Shown here: positions 43,835-52,433 of the stretch, piece by piece
Numbering within the stretch: position 1 is the first letter of the stretch
Layout: the number at the start of each line of letters is the position of its first letter
Assembly: GCA_965276005.1 (NCBI GenBank)
Contig: OZ254962.1
Coordinates: 806,001-870,000 of the forward strand
Length of the DNA: 64,000 nucleotides
Source: G965232465 sp965276005
Lineage (GTDB): Bacteria > Pseudomonadota > Alphaproteobacteria > JAQWUY01
Reading direction: 5' to 3'
Made by a program: the position numbers and the translations under genes
The notes under the pieces: generated by a model
What the model was told of the DNA's origin: nothing
The model's input: the letters and a program-made list of their open reading frames with translations, nothing else
Database searches by the model: none

Positions 43835-43863
43835 TTGCACAAAAAAAATTTTTTTGTTACAAT
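43835..43863 (+). promoter_or_regulatory. Promoter of the inverse autotransporter, with homopolymeric spacer
   Basis: TTGCAC (43835-43840), a 17-base spacer and TACAAT (43858-43863). The spacer is almost entirely eight A followed by seven T, so gain or loss of bases there would change the -35/-10 spacing. AAGGA (43894-43898) lies 10 bases before the ATG at 43909. Confidence 0.7.
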
Positions 43864-43908
43864 GGTCTTATGGTTCTGTGAATACGCTTTGAAAAGGAAT
43901 ATACACAC

Positions 43909-45869
43909 ATGTACAAAAGATTTTTAACCACCGCTGCTGTCGTTGCGACAGTGTCTCTAATATACCCCCCCCCCCCCTATATGCCGATGACACAAGTGTC
44001 GCTGTAAATCGAGCGGGCGGTATCGTTGTCGACCAGATCGATAAAAGCGGGATTTTTCAATGGGTCGAAGGCAATGTCGGCTATGCCAACAAACAACTTA
44101 ATTTGGGGGTTACCGCTTTTCGTACCCTATCGGAAAATAAAAACACTGTTACCTATTTTCAAGGTTCTTACAATCGACAAAAAGCAACGAATCGCCTAAA
44201 TTTGGGTGTTGGCTACCGAAAACTTGTCGGGGCGGCGGCGATTATCGGTGTCAATGGCTTTATCGACAACAAAGACGGCACGCAAACAGCGTTTACCTTT
44301 AATCCTAGTGGCGTATATCAGCGGTATAGTTTGGGGCTGGAGTTAAAAACCGCCGCTTTTGATGTGTCGGCAAATATATACCGCCCGATGAGTACGGGAA
44401 TCATCAAAGAGTACAAAGTATTAAAAGGCTGGGACATCACCACCAAAGGAAAAATACCCCTTGCCCCTGCCCTGTCGCTTGGGGTCAATATGTACACTTT
44501 TGACGGGGTCGATGATGCAATGGTTAAAGGTAACAAACTGATTGCCGAATACAAGCCGACCCCCGTTATAACCTTGCGGGGCGAATACGACAAACCCAAC
44601 GGGGATGCCGCCAAAACCCATATATTCATGGGCTTTAAATGGGATTTTGCCACCGCTGCACAAACCCCATCGCAAGCGACAAAATCCGCTGCTGTATGGC
44701 ACAAACGCTATGACAAGGTCGAGCGACAATACGATGTTAAAATTGCCAAAGCCAAAACCGAAACCACGCCAACGCTGGGCAATAACATAAGTTCTGCAGA
44801 TATGAAATCCACAGATAATACCCCCGTGCGAAGTGGCGATGGCAAAACCCAAGCCACCGCTTATGGACTAGTCAGCGGTAAAATATACAATGTCAAAGAT
44901 TTTCTAGGCACCGTGCCAAGTAGCGTTACACCCACCGTTAAAGTAGAAAAAATCAGCGGTACCAACGGTACAGATTTCCAATTTAAAGACACCAGCAACG
45001 CTAATGTGGCGGTTGCCAATGTGGCATACGAAAATACACTTGTCGACCAAGCCGGGGCGGGCGAAGCAGTGTTAAAAATGACTTTCTCCGCTGCTGGCTA
45101 TCAAGACAGGGTCGTATTCGTCAAAACCCAAGCCATCGCATCGCTAGACATTGCCGGCAATACCCGCTTGTCCGCCCGTGAATGGGGCAATGCGGTTACC
45201 AATGCCGATTACGGATTGCCTACCAGTGTACAAGTCAACGGGCAAACTACCAATGTGTCTTATACATTCGCCGTTAAAAGCAGTACTGTTGGGGGTGTAG
45301 CAAGTACCGCAGACATCAGCACCGCCACAGGTGCTATCGCCAGCGGTAAAATCACCGATTCGGGCGATATTGTCATAACCGTTACCCGTGCAGAAGTGGC
45401 GGGCGAACTGGCATCAGCAACAAAAGATATAACCATTCCTATCAGCAAAAAGACACTTACCCCCGCTATTGCAGATAAGGCAGATATTAAAGATGACGCT
45501 TCTCCTGCCGTTGCCATAGCAAGTGGAGAAGGTACTAGTGGGTCGCCCTTCCAATTAAAAGATAGCCGCTCATACAACATAAAGGATTTTGTCAAGGCAA
45601 CACCGAGCGGTCTATCCAACCCTACTGTTAAAGTTTACTGGACAGGGCTGACACATGGTAATGTGGGGGGCGATTTTGCACTTACACAAACCACAGGTGC
45701 CATACAATCAGGGGTCGAAATAGCGTATACCAACGGTCAAATAAAGGATGCCTCTAACGGTAAAAGTGCTGTTGTAAGAATCGAATTTACCTATGCCAAC
45801 CCTGATACGGACAAATATGAAGTCAATCCACTCGTCATAAATGTCTATGTCAAGCTAAGCCGTCTTTAA
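43909..45869 (+). pseudogene. Inverse autotransporter (intimin/invasin-like), out of frame at a poly-C tract
   Basis: From ATG 43909 the signal peptide reads MYKRFLTTAAVVATVSLIY, then 13 C shift the frame and translation stops at 44005. One more C (or two fewer) would join it to LYA-DDTSVAVNRAGG and give a 653-residue protein. Residues about 40-250 form the inverse autotransporter barrel, with QWVEGNVGYANKQLNLGVTA, VGAAAIIGVNGFID, YKVLKGWDI and HIFMGFKWDF. A linker and about 390 residues of beta-rich passenger follow, with two similar modules (YNVKDFLGTVP... and YNIKDFVKATP...). Promoter and AAGGA are intact. I read this as a phase-OFF gene rather than decay; a homopolymer sequencing error is the alternative. 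Confidence 0.8.
43965..43977 (+). repeat. Poly-C tract of 13 bases inside the signal-peptide region
   Basis: Thirteen consecutive C at codon 19 onward of the adhesin gene. In-frame reading needs a number of C equal to 2 modulo 3 (11 or 14). Tracts of this kind mutate by slipped-strand mispairing. Confidence 0.9.
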
Positions 45870-46029
45870 AGCGTAACCACACGGAAAAGGTCAATCCACC
45901 TGTTGTGAATGTCTATATCAAGCCAGCGGACAACCCCTCATAATCCATACAACTTCATATCTACAATGGGGGGCTTTTGTCGCCCTTGTTTTATGCTGGA
46001 ACCCAACTGTTAAAGTATTTATTACTTTG

Positions 46030-46302
46030 CTATGTTTCGATGTATTCAAGGGATCGTGCCCATACATTTACCCACATGGCGATAAAACACAGCACCGCCG
46101 AAATTTTTTTTAGCCCTAGATCGATTTGTGTTTGAGACATATAACTTTGATTGCTGATGCTGGGTATTCGGGCTATCGCCTCAAACTGTGCATACAGCAT
46201 GGCTATATATGCCTGTTCCTGTTTAACCCCGTAATTTTTAAGTGTATATTTGGATATGTTTCTTATATCTCGTTTGGCTGCGTCTGTAAGTACATACTTC
46301 AT
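46030..46302 (-). pseudogene. ParE/RelE-like toxin with frameshifted C-terminus
   Basis: The first 65 residues (MKYVLTDAAKRDIRNISKYT and on) match ParE-family toxins. The end departs from the family. In the adjacent frame, beyond a run of eight A (plus-strand T run at about 46114-46121), the sequence reads GGAVFYRHVGK, which fits the expected ParE strand (typically ..FYR..). A second disruption follows, because IP-stop-IHRN sits where ILHQRMD-like sequence is expected. The gene therefore looks decayed, although a 90-residue product could still be made. It follows an equally damaged antitoxin gene by 3 bases. Confidence 0.6.
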
Positions 46303-46305
46303 GAA

Positions 46306-46640
46306 TTATGCTGTTTCTAACATATTTTGTTGTTCGACTTCCGCCTTAACTTCTGCCTCAACTTCCGTGTAAACTTCCGCTCTGATTTTATTTATATCCT
46401 CGACCATGTCTGCATATGTTTCATAAATCGTAGCACCACCATTTACTGCCCGTGTTAATTTATCGTCTAGCCATTTTATCTTATCCGCTCGTAGGTCTCA
46501 CAGGTATTTTGCGTTTGCTCCCATATGTCTTTTAAGGCTTGTACATTGTACTCAGGTTCCTTTTTAAGCACGCCTTTTATCCACAATTCGCCCCGTTGCT
46601 GTTTGCTTAAAGTGTCTAAATATTGCTGTGTATATGGCAT
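46306..46640 (-). pseudogene. Antitoxin-like gene with a frameshift, partner of the ParE-like toxin
   Basis: From ATG 46640 the frame reads MPYTQQYLDTLSKQQRGELW and ends after 55 codons. Shifting frame at about 46474-46485 restores an open frame of nearly 55 codons (KWLDDKLTRAVNGGATIYET, then KIRAEVYTEVEAEVKAEVEQ) that ends 3 bases before the toxin start. Spacing and order fit an antitoxin-toxin operon. The C-terminal half is a Glu/Val-rich repetitive helix. One indel explains the break; it could also be a sequencing error. Confidence 0.55.
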
Positions 46641-46718
46641 GGCTTTACCCCTCATAAACGATTGCCCCTAGTGCGGATTGTATCACAGATTTACGGTATT
46701 GACAAGATATTTTTAAGG

Positions 46719-46806
46719 TGGTGCCCTCGGCCAGACTTGAACTGGCACGCCCATATTGAGCGACAGATTTTAAGTCTGTTGCGTCTACCAATTCCGCCAC
46801 GAGGGC
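46719..46806 (-). tRNA. tRNA-Leu (UAA)
   Basis: The minus strand gives an 88-base class II tRNA. The acceptor stem is GCCCTCG/CGAGGGC, the D arm GCGGAATTGGTAGACGC, the anticodon stem ACAGA/TCTGT with loop CTTAAAA (anticodon TAA), a long variable arm, and T loop TTCAAGT. CCA is encoded after discriminator A. Confidence 0.97.
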
Positions 46807-46893
46807 ACAGACTTTATGAACTGTAGTTGTACCACGATTTACCAAAAACACAAGTACAAAATATGATATTTTTTATAAAAATACAAAACGCAC

Positions 46894-46922
46894 TAGACAC
46901 ACCCATAATAATCTTGTATAAT
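46894..46922 (+). promoter_or_regulatory. Promoter that would give a leaderless PepSY-reductase mRNA
   Basis: TAGACA (46894-46899), a 17-base spacer and a perfect TATAAT (46917-46922). Seven bases after the -10 is 46929, the A of the ATG. No Shine-Dalgarno precedes that ATG. Confidence 0.65.
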
Positions 46923-46928
46923 ATAATC

Positions 46929-49070
46929 ATGCAACGCATTCATAAGACTTTGGCGATTGTCAGTTTTTTGTTTATTTTTATCATCAGTCTTGCCGGTATC
47001 GGGCTGGGCTATGAGTCGGTGTATTATCGTTCTCAGTATGGGGATTACAGCACATACGGCTCTGTGTTGGTGGGCGATGTGATGGATGCGGTTAGTGCGG
47101 AGTCGTCCGATGTCCCCATTACTGGTATATTCAGCCCCGCCCGGGGGGTGTGGGTTGTCGATTGGGAAGACGGCAACCGCAAGACCATACACCCCATTAC
47201 AGGTGTCACCTTAGATGACTTTCAAAAAAATGGTATTTTCGAATCTATATCGCTGATTCACACGCAGGTGTTTTTGGGCAAAATAGGTAAGTATATCACG
47301 GTTATCAGCAGCCTGTTGTTGGTGATTATCAGTGTTACCGGCTTTATACGGGCGGTGCAAAAACAAGGCGGCTGGCGGCGGCTGTTACAAATTAACCGCC
47401 GGGATTCGCTGATGGGGCAGCTGCATACGCTGGGCGGTATTGTTGTCTGTGTGCCGATTATTATCTTGGCAAGCACAGGGTTTAGTACCGGTGTGTTGTA
47501 CTTGTTAAAATATGAACCGCAAATGATCAGTGTTGGCGATTTGGAAAGCGACCCGGATAAAACTTTTGTGGGCTATGCCAACATGCCCCTATTGCAACAA
47601 TTACAGCTGCAAGATGTACAAGAGATCGTGTTTCCCATATATGACGATGCCTATGATATTATTTCTGTGCAGACAAGCGATAAAATACTGTATCTAGACC
47701 GCCATGACGGTACAGAGGTGGGCTCAGACAGCCTGTCGACAGCCGGTAAAGTGGTGGCAACGCTGCGGGTGTTACACACCACCAATCAAAACCTTGTGTG
47801 GATGTTTATATGGTTTGTGGCATCGGTTGCCATATGCGTATTGGTGGTTACGGGCGGGGTGATTTTAATACGGCGATGGGATAGGCAAAAATACCCGAAA
47901 AACGGCGATATAATCATATTGTACGCCTCGCAAAACGGGCGGACAAAACTGTTCGTACGGGCGTTGTACCAAGCCATCTGTCAAGGGATGAAACAACATA
48001 CTGTAGGCGTGCGGGTGTTAAACGATGTGCATAAGATTCCTACCAGTACGAAAACGATTATTATTATGACTTCCACCTATGGGGACGGGGACGCCCCCGA
48101 TATGGCAAAGGGGGTGTTACACAAAATGGCAACCCTGCAGCCGCAGTGTCCTTATGCGGTGATCGGTTTTGGCGATAAGTCGTTTGCCCATTTTTGCGGC
48201 TTTGCCAAGAATATATCCGCTGCCTTGTGCGATCGGGGGGCAGATTGGCTTATCGAGCCTGCTTATATCGACAACGGATCGGTGGTCGAATTTAAAGACA
48301 CAGTGCAGAAACTGGGCGATGCGATGGGCTGTGCGTTGCCATTAGACACGGGGCTATTGATACCCAAAACCGATACCTATACGGTAAACCACATACAGGC
48401 ATATGACAATGGCTATGGCAAAATGGTATTGATAAAGCTGTCGCCGCCCGCAAAAAGCACTTTCGAATCGGGGGATATTTTCGGCGTGGTGTTCGAACAA
48501 AGTACCATTCGCTTTTATTCGATTGCCTCCAGCAGCCACACGGGAGAAATTATTTTGTCCGTACGGGTGATAGGGCTGGTTTCTGGCTACTTAGGGGCGT
48601 TGCAGGTGGGGGACGAGGTACAGGGCTTTATCCGCCCAAACCCCGCCTTTCACGCCCCCAAGTCCGTACCGCTGATATTGTTGGGTATTGGCAGCGGTGT
48701 CGCCCCCCTGTACGGGATTTTGTCCGACCGCCCAAAGCAAACCCTACAGGCATTTTTTGGCTATACCACCCCAGAGGGCAACCCGTTTAGCGACCTGTGC
48801 GGGGACAACATCCATATGGCGTATTCCCGTGTGCCAGCAGACGACTATATGGACATACCGCAAAAAACCGCCACCTATTACCAAATGCGCATCCCCGATG
48901 CTATACGGCAAAACAAAGCCACCATAAATACCCTGATAAACAACGGAGCGGTAATAATGATGTGCGGATCGAAAGACATGGAAAACAGTGTGTTGGCAGC
49001 GTTGGCAGACAGTATCGACGATAAAAGTATTTTAACCGACCCAAAACGGTTGTTAAAAGATACATATTAA
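46929..49070 (+). CDS. PepSY membrane domain fused to flavodoxin and NADPH-reductase domains
   Basis: A fusion protein of 713 residues. Residues about 1-330 form a PepSY-TM unit with four membrane segments (TLAIVSFLFIFIISLAGIGL near the start; LHTLGGIVVCVP). Residues about 340-480 are a flavodoxin-like FMN domain with ILYASQNGRTKLF and MTSTYGDGDAPDMAKG. Residues about 500-713 resemble the FAD/NADPH module of sulfite reductase alpha, with RFYSIASSS (FAD), LLGIGSGVAPLYGIL and MMCGSKDMENSVL (NADPH). It should pass electrons from NADPH through the inner membrane to the periplasm, as suggested for iron-siderophore reductases. Two DUF2271 genes, commonly linked to such reductases, lie upstream. Confidence 0.85.
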   Translation: MQRIHKTLAIVSFLFIFIISLAGIGLGYESVYYRSQYGDYSTYGSVLVGDVMDAVSAESSDVPITGIFSPARGVWVVDWEDGNRKTIHPITGVTLDDFQKNGIFESISLIHTQVFLGKIGKYITVISSLLLVIISVTGFIRAVQKQGGWRRLLQINRRDSLMGQLHTLGGIVVCVPIIILASTGFSTGVLYLLKYEPQMISVGDLESDPDKTFVGYANMPLLQQLQLQDVQEIVFPIYDDAYDIISVQTSDKILYLDRHDGTEVGSDSLSTAGKVVATLRVLHTTNQNLVWMFIWFVASVAICVLVVTGGVILIRRWDRQKYPKNGDIIILYASQNGRTKLFVRALYQAICQGMKQHTVGVRVLNDVHKIPTSTKTIIIMTSTYGDGDAPDMAKGVLHKMATLQPQCPYAVIGFGDKSFAHFCGFAKNISAALCDRGADWLIEPAYIDNGSVVEFKDTVQKLGDAMGCALPLDTGLLIPKTDTYTVNHIQAYDNGYGKMVLIKLSPPAKSTFESGDIFGVVFEQSTIRFYSIASSSHTGEIILSVRVIGLVSGYLGALQVGDEVQGFIRPNPAFHAPKSVPLILLGIGSGVAPLYGILSDRPKQTLQAFFGYTTPEGNPFSDLCGDNIHMAYSRVPADDYMDIPQKTATYYQMRIPDAIRQNKATINTLINNGAVIMMCGSKDMENSVLAALADSIDDKSILTDPKRLLKDTY

Positions 49071-49122
49071 TTGTTTTTAAAAAAACCTTGCAAATATCAT
49101 TTTTTAAGGTACCCTTGCGGTT

Positions 49123-49281
49123 ATGACTGAGGCAATACACATTAGGGCAAAACCTAAATCGAAAACAGAAATAGACACAACCGCATACCTAATGTCCCGC
49201 CCCGAAGTTATGGCAAATATCGGCAACAGCCGACAGCAAATTCGCAACGGTGCCTATAGCGAATTTACCGACCATCTGTGA
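49123..49281 (+). CDS. Small antitoxin-like protein, 52 residues
   Basis: An open frame from ATG 49123 to TGA 49281. The middle DTTAYLMSRPEVMANIGNS resembles the C-terminal half of Phd/YefM/RelB-type antitoxins, which often contain a TAYLL-S-P motif. No toxin gene follows; instead the gene runs 17 bases into the convergent lpxB. The ribosome-binding site is weak (AAGG at 13 bases). It may be an orphan or truncated antitoxin. Confidence 0.4.
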   Translation: MTEAIHIRAKPKSKTEIDTTAYLMSRPEVMANIGNSRQQIRNGAYSEFTDHL

Positions 49282-50377
49282 TATATTTCTTAATATAGTG
49301 GTATACACTGTTACCGAAGCTGTCGTATGGGGCGGTTACCGTGTGGTGTAGTGCGGATAGTTTTTGCCGTTGGTGGGGAGCGTCCGTGTCCATAACTTGA
49401 CATATTGCCTTGTATAGGGCATCGGCGGTCATGTGCGATTGCAGATATTCGGGTACAATGGGCATATCGCCCAATATGATGTTGGGTAGTGCCACATGTT
49501 TTTTATAATACAGGCGTTTTACAATCTGGAAAAACAGCGATTCCATCTTGTACCCTACCACCATTGGGGTATTTAGTATGCCCAATTCTAGGGTCATGGT
49601 ACCGCTGGTGGTCAAGGCGACCGTTACGGATTTTAACAGCTTGTTTTTGCTGTGTTGTGGGACAATGTCATAGGGGAAATCATACGGGGCAAAAATGCTG
49701 TGTAGCAGGGCTTCATATGCGGGCAGTACCGGCACATATATTTTGCTGCCCCGTTGGTTGTACAACCGTTGTAGTGCTGCCGCATACACGGGGGCACAGC
49801 GGTTTATTTCTGATGTGCGCGATCCGACCAATACGGCGATGCTGTTGGGGATAGTTTTTTCAGCCGGGATTGTCGACAGTATATCGACGCTTGGGTGTCC
49901 GACAAAGTGGGCGTTTATCTGTGGAAAATAGGCGGGCTCAAACGGATACAAACACAGCACTGTATCAAAATACCGCTCGATATGTGCCGCCCGCCGCCGC
50001 CGCCACGCCCACACAGTGGGGGCAACCACATGTATATGATGATAGGAAAAATCAAGGTGACCCGTGCGTAAGGCGGTCGATACTCGTTTGGAAAACCCCT
50101 GTGAGTCGATGGTGATAACCATATTGGGTTTGACCTGTTTGATGTGGGCAACCGTATCCCGCAGCCGCTGTTTTAAAGTGCTATACCGCCGTACCACATC
50201 GACCACCCCCATAACCGCTATATCCGTATATTCAAATAAAGACTGCAGCCCCTGCTGTGCCATTAACGCCCCGCCGACACCATATACGGTCATATCATCG
50301 GCAATATATTTTAAAATTTCCGCCCCGATAACATCGCCCGATGCTTCGCCTGCTATAATGTACAGTGTGTTTCCCAT
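49265..50377 (-). CDS. lpxB: Lipid-A-disaccharide synthase
   Basis: A GT19 glycosyltransferase of 370 residues that joins UDP-diacylglucosamine and lipid X. Seen are the start LYIIAGEASGDVIGAEI, MVITIDSQGFSKRV, VVAPTVWAWRRRRAAHI, HFVGHPSVD, VLVGSRTSEI and the end motif TTSGTMTLELGILNTPMVVGYK. Normal length. It is the last gene of the envelope cluster, 6 bases after lpxI. Confidence 0.96.
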   Translation of the reverse strand: MGNTLYIIAGEASGDVIGAEILKYIADDMTVYGVGGALMAQQGLQSLFEYTDIAVMGVVDVVRRYSTLKQRLRDTVAHIKQVKPNMVITIDSQGFSKRVSTALRTGHLDFSYHHIHVVAPTVWAWRRRRAAHIERYFDTVLCLYPFEPAYFPQINAHFVGHPSVDILSTIPAEKTIPNSIAVLVGSRTSEINRCAPVYAAALQRLYNQRGSKIYVPVLPAYEALLHSIFAPYDFPYDIVPQHSKNKLLKSVTVALTTSGTMTLELGILNTPMVVGYKMESLFFQIVKRLYYKKHVALPNIILGDMPIVPEYLQSHMTADALYKAICQVMDTDAPHQRQKLSALHHTVTAPYDSFGNSVYHYIKKYITDGR

Positions 50378-50383
50378 GACAGC

Positions 50384-51202
50384 CTATACCGATATAATAA
50401 AAATACCTTTTGCGTTGGCAAGCTGTATCATGTGCGACAGGTCGAGGGCAATGGTACCCTGTGCAGAAAGTGCCAGACCAGAAAACCCCCGCACCGCCAT
50501 ATTTTCAATCGTTGGCACCCCGACAGTGGGCAAATCCGCATCACGGGTTTGCTGGCGTTTGACACATTTAATTAGAATCGGACCATATGCCCCGTTACGG
50601 TTTAGCAAATCACACCGCTGTATCATCGCATCTGTGCCTTCGATGGCTTCCACCGCTAGCACTATTTTTTCCTGTACCACCACCGCTTGTCCGATGTCGA
50701 GACCGCTTTGTACGGACAGTATATGCACGCCTTTTTCGATGTCCTGCATTTGTGCCGCTGTGGGCGACACAGTGGTTAATACGCCTTTGGGCACGCCCTG
50801 TTTGCCCACAATGTCATCGACACCTACAACCGTAAATCCCTGTTGTTGTAAAAATTCTAGTACCAATCTTAATACCGCATCATCGCCCCCCTCAGAACGG
50901 CTTAATTTGGCAATCAGCTTCGCCCCCATGGCATCGGGGATAAGGCTGCTAAAACTAGGGCGATCGACGCCGCCCGCTAGTACCACATGAGTCACACCGG
51001 CAGCTCGCAGCGATTTTACTATCGCCCCAACCTTTGCTATGGGGTGTACAACATAAGCATTTGCCCATTGTTCGGGATTACAAAAGCCTTTGATGGCAAC
51101 CACAAACCCATCTGGTACCGCATGGTACAAGGTTACAGGCAAGTCCCCCCTGCCGGCAATAATACCGATTCGTTGTGGTGTCTGTGGTGTGTGTATTGTC
51201 AT
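50384..51202 (-). CDS. lpxI: UDP-2,3-diacylglucosamine diphosphatase LpxI
   Basis: A protein of 272 residues, the LpxI type used by alphaproteobacteria in place of LpxH. It makes lipid X (2,3-diacylglucosamine 1-phosphate). Family sequence includes IGIIAGRGDLPVTLYHA, VTHVVLAGGVDRPSF, the conserved catalytic region SEGGDDAVLR, and KCVKRQQTRDADLPTVG with the ending GFSGLALSAQG. I start at MTIHTP (51202), whose ATG overlaps the lpxA stop by one base (TAATG). Confidence 0.94.
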   Translation of the reverse strand: MTIHTPQTPQRIGIIAGRGDLPVTLYHAVPDGFVVAIKGFCNPEQWANAYVVHPIAKVGAIVKSLRAAGVTHVVLAGGVDRPSFSSLIPDAMGAKLIAKLSRSEGGDDAVLRLVLEFLQQQGFTVVGVDDIVGKQGVPKGVLTTVSPTAAQMQDIEKGVHILSVQSGLDIGQAVVVQEKIVLAVEAIEGTDAMIQRCDLLNRNGAYGPILIKCVKRQQTRDADLPTVGVPTIENMAVRGFSGLALSAQGTIALDLSHMIQLANAKGIFIISV

Positions 51203-51972
51203 TATCTGCGTAAAATCCCCCGATGGCTCACAGCGGATAAAAACCGGGTAATATCGACCACATATGGGTTGCTGTCGTTGGCATATGCGGTACACAATTC
51301 GGCAATGGGCGTGCTGTCCTGTATAAACTTTTTGACAAACCGCAACAAGGATTTTATATATGCCCGATCGACCCCCTGCCGTTGTAAGCCCACTTTGTTT
51401 ACCCCAACACACTTGCCGTGATGGTCGGTGGTGGCATAGGGAATCACATCCCTTAATATGGTACCGCCGCCGCCAATCATGGTGTATGCCCCGATGCGGA
51501 CTTTGTGATGCACCGCCACCAAGCCGCTGATATTTGCCCCCGTGTGTATGTGGCAATGCCCGCCAATGTGTGTTGCCGGTCCGATGGTAATATCATGCGA
51601 CAACGCACAGTCGTGCCCGATATGGGCATGACACATAATATAACAATTGTTGCCGATGTGCGTAGCTTTGCGGTCTTTGACTGTGCCCGTGTGAATGACC
51701 ACATGCTCTCGAATGGTGCAGTTGTCGCCGATCACAAGTTGGGTATTTTCCCCTTGATAGCTGCTGTCTTGTGGTGCCCCGCCCAAGTGGGCAAAACTGC
51801 ATACGACTGTGCCTTTGCCAATGGTGGTATAGCCCGTAACAACCGCATGCGGGGCAATGACCACATCGTCCTCAAGGCACACATACGCCCCGATAACCGC
51901 ATAATGCCCAATGACCACATTGTCGCCAATACGGGCATTTGGATCCACACAAGCGGTCGGAGCGATCGACAT
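51202..51972 (-). CDS. lpxA: UDP-N-acetylglucosamine acyltransferase
   Basis: A left-handed beta-helix acyltransferase of 256 residues carrying out the first step of lipid A synthesis. Hexapeptide repeats fill residues 1-190. The catalytic His lies in GHDCALSHDITIGPATHIGG-type sequence, and GGGTILRDVIPYATTDHHGK is the family-specific stretch before the helical C-terminus. I start at MSIAPTA (51972), where ATG overlaps the fabZ stop (TAATG). Confidence 0.95.
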   Translation of the reverse strand: MSIAPTACVDPNARIGDNVVIGHYAVIGAYVCLEDDVVIAPHAVVTGYTTIGKGTVVCSFAHLGGAPQDSSYQGENTQLVIGDNCTIREHVVIHTGTVKDRKATHIGNNCYIMCHAHIGHDCALSHDITIGPATHIGGHCHIHTGANISGLVAVHHKVRIGAYTMIGGGGTILRDVIPYATTDHHGKCVGVNKVGLQRQGVDRAYIKSLLRFVKKFIQDSTPIAELCTAYANDSNPYVVDITRFLSAVSHRGILRR

Positions 51973-52427
51973 TATTTGTCCTTTAGTATCGCCGTAAACT
52001 TGGCTTCGGCGTGCAGTTTGCCATCGACTATAATCTTGCCGGAAAATTTCCAAATATCGCCTCGACTGTGGATTTTTTCTGTCTCGATCCGCAACACATC
52101 GCCCGGCAACACCGGGCGGCGGAACTTGACCTCTTCCAACGACACAAAGTACACCACTTTATCGGCAAACCCAATGCCCTGTCGCTTGTGGGGAATAAGT
52201 GCCATCAGCGATGCCACCTGTGCCATAGATTCCACCAACATCACCCCCGGCATAATCGGATGATCGGGAAAATGCCCTTGAAAATGCGGTTCATTAAAAG
52301 TTACGCACTTAATGCCCACACAGCTGGTAAAATCTTCCAATTCTATAACTTTGTCGACTAATAAAAAAGGATAGCGGTGTGGTAATATTTTGTTTATCTC
52401 TGTTATATCTGCAATGACATCACTCAT
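51972..52427 (-). CDS. fabZ: 3-hydroxyacyl-ACP dehydratase FabZ
   Basis: A hot-dog-fold dehydratase of 151 residues for fatty acid elongation. It has LPHRYPFLLVDKV, the catalytic His/Glu region EPHFQGHFPDHPIMPGVMLVESMAQ and VKFRRPVLPGD. It lies between lpxD and lpxA, competing for and sharing the 3-hydroxyacyl-ACP pool used by both. Normal length. Confidence 0.97.
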   Translation of the reverse strand: MSDVIADITEINKILPHRYPFLLVDKVIELEDFTSCVGIKCVTFNEPHFQGHFPDHPIMPGVMLVESMAQVASLMALIPHKRQGIGFADKVVYFVSLEEVKFRRPVLPGDVLRIETEKIHSRGDIWKFSGKIIVDGKLHAEAKFTAILKDK

Positions 52428-52433
52428 GATATT

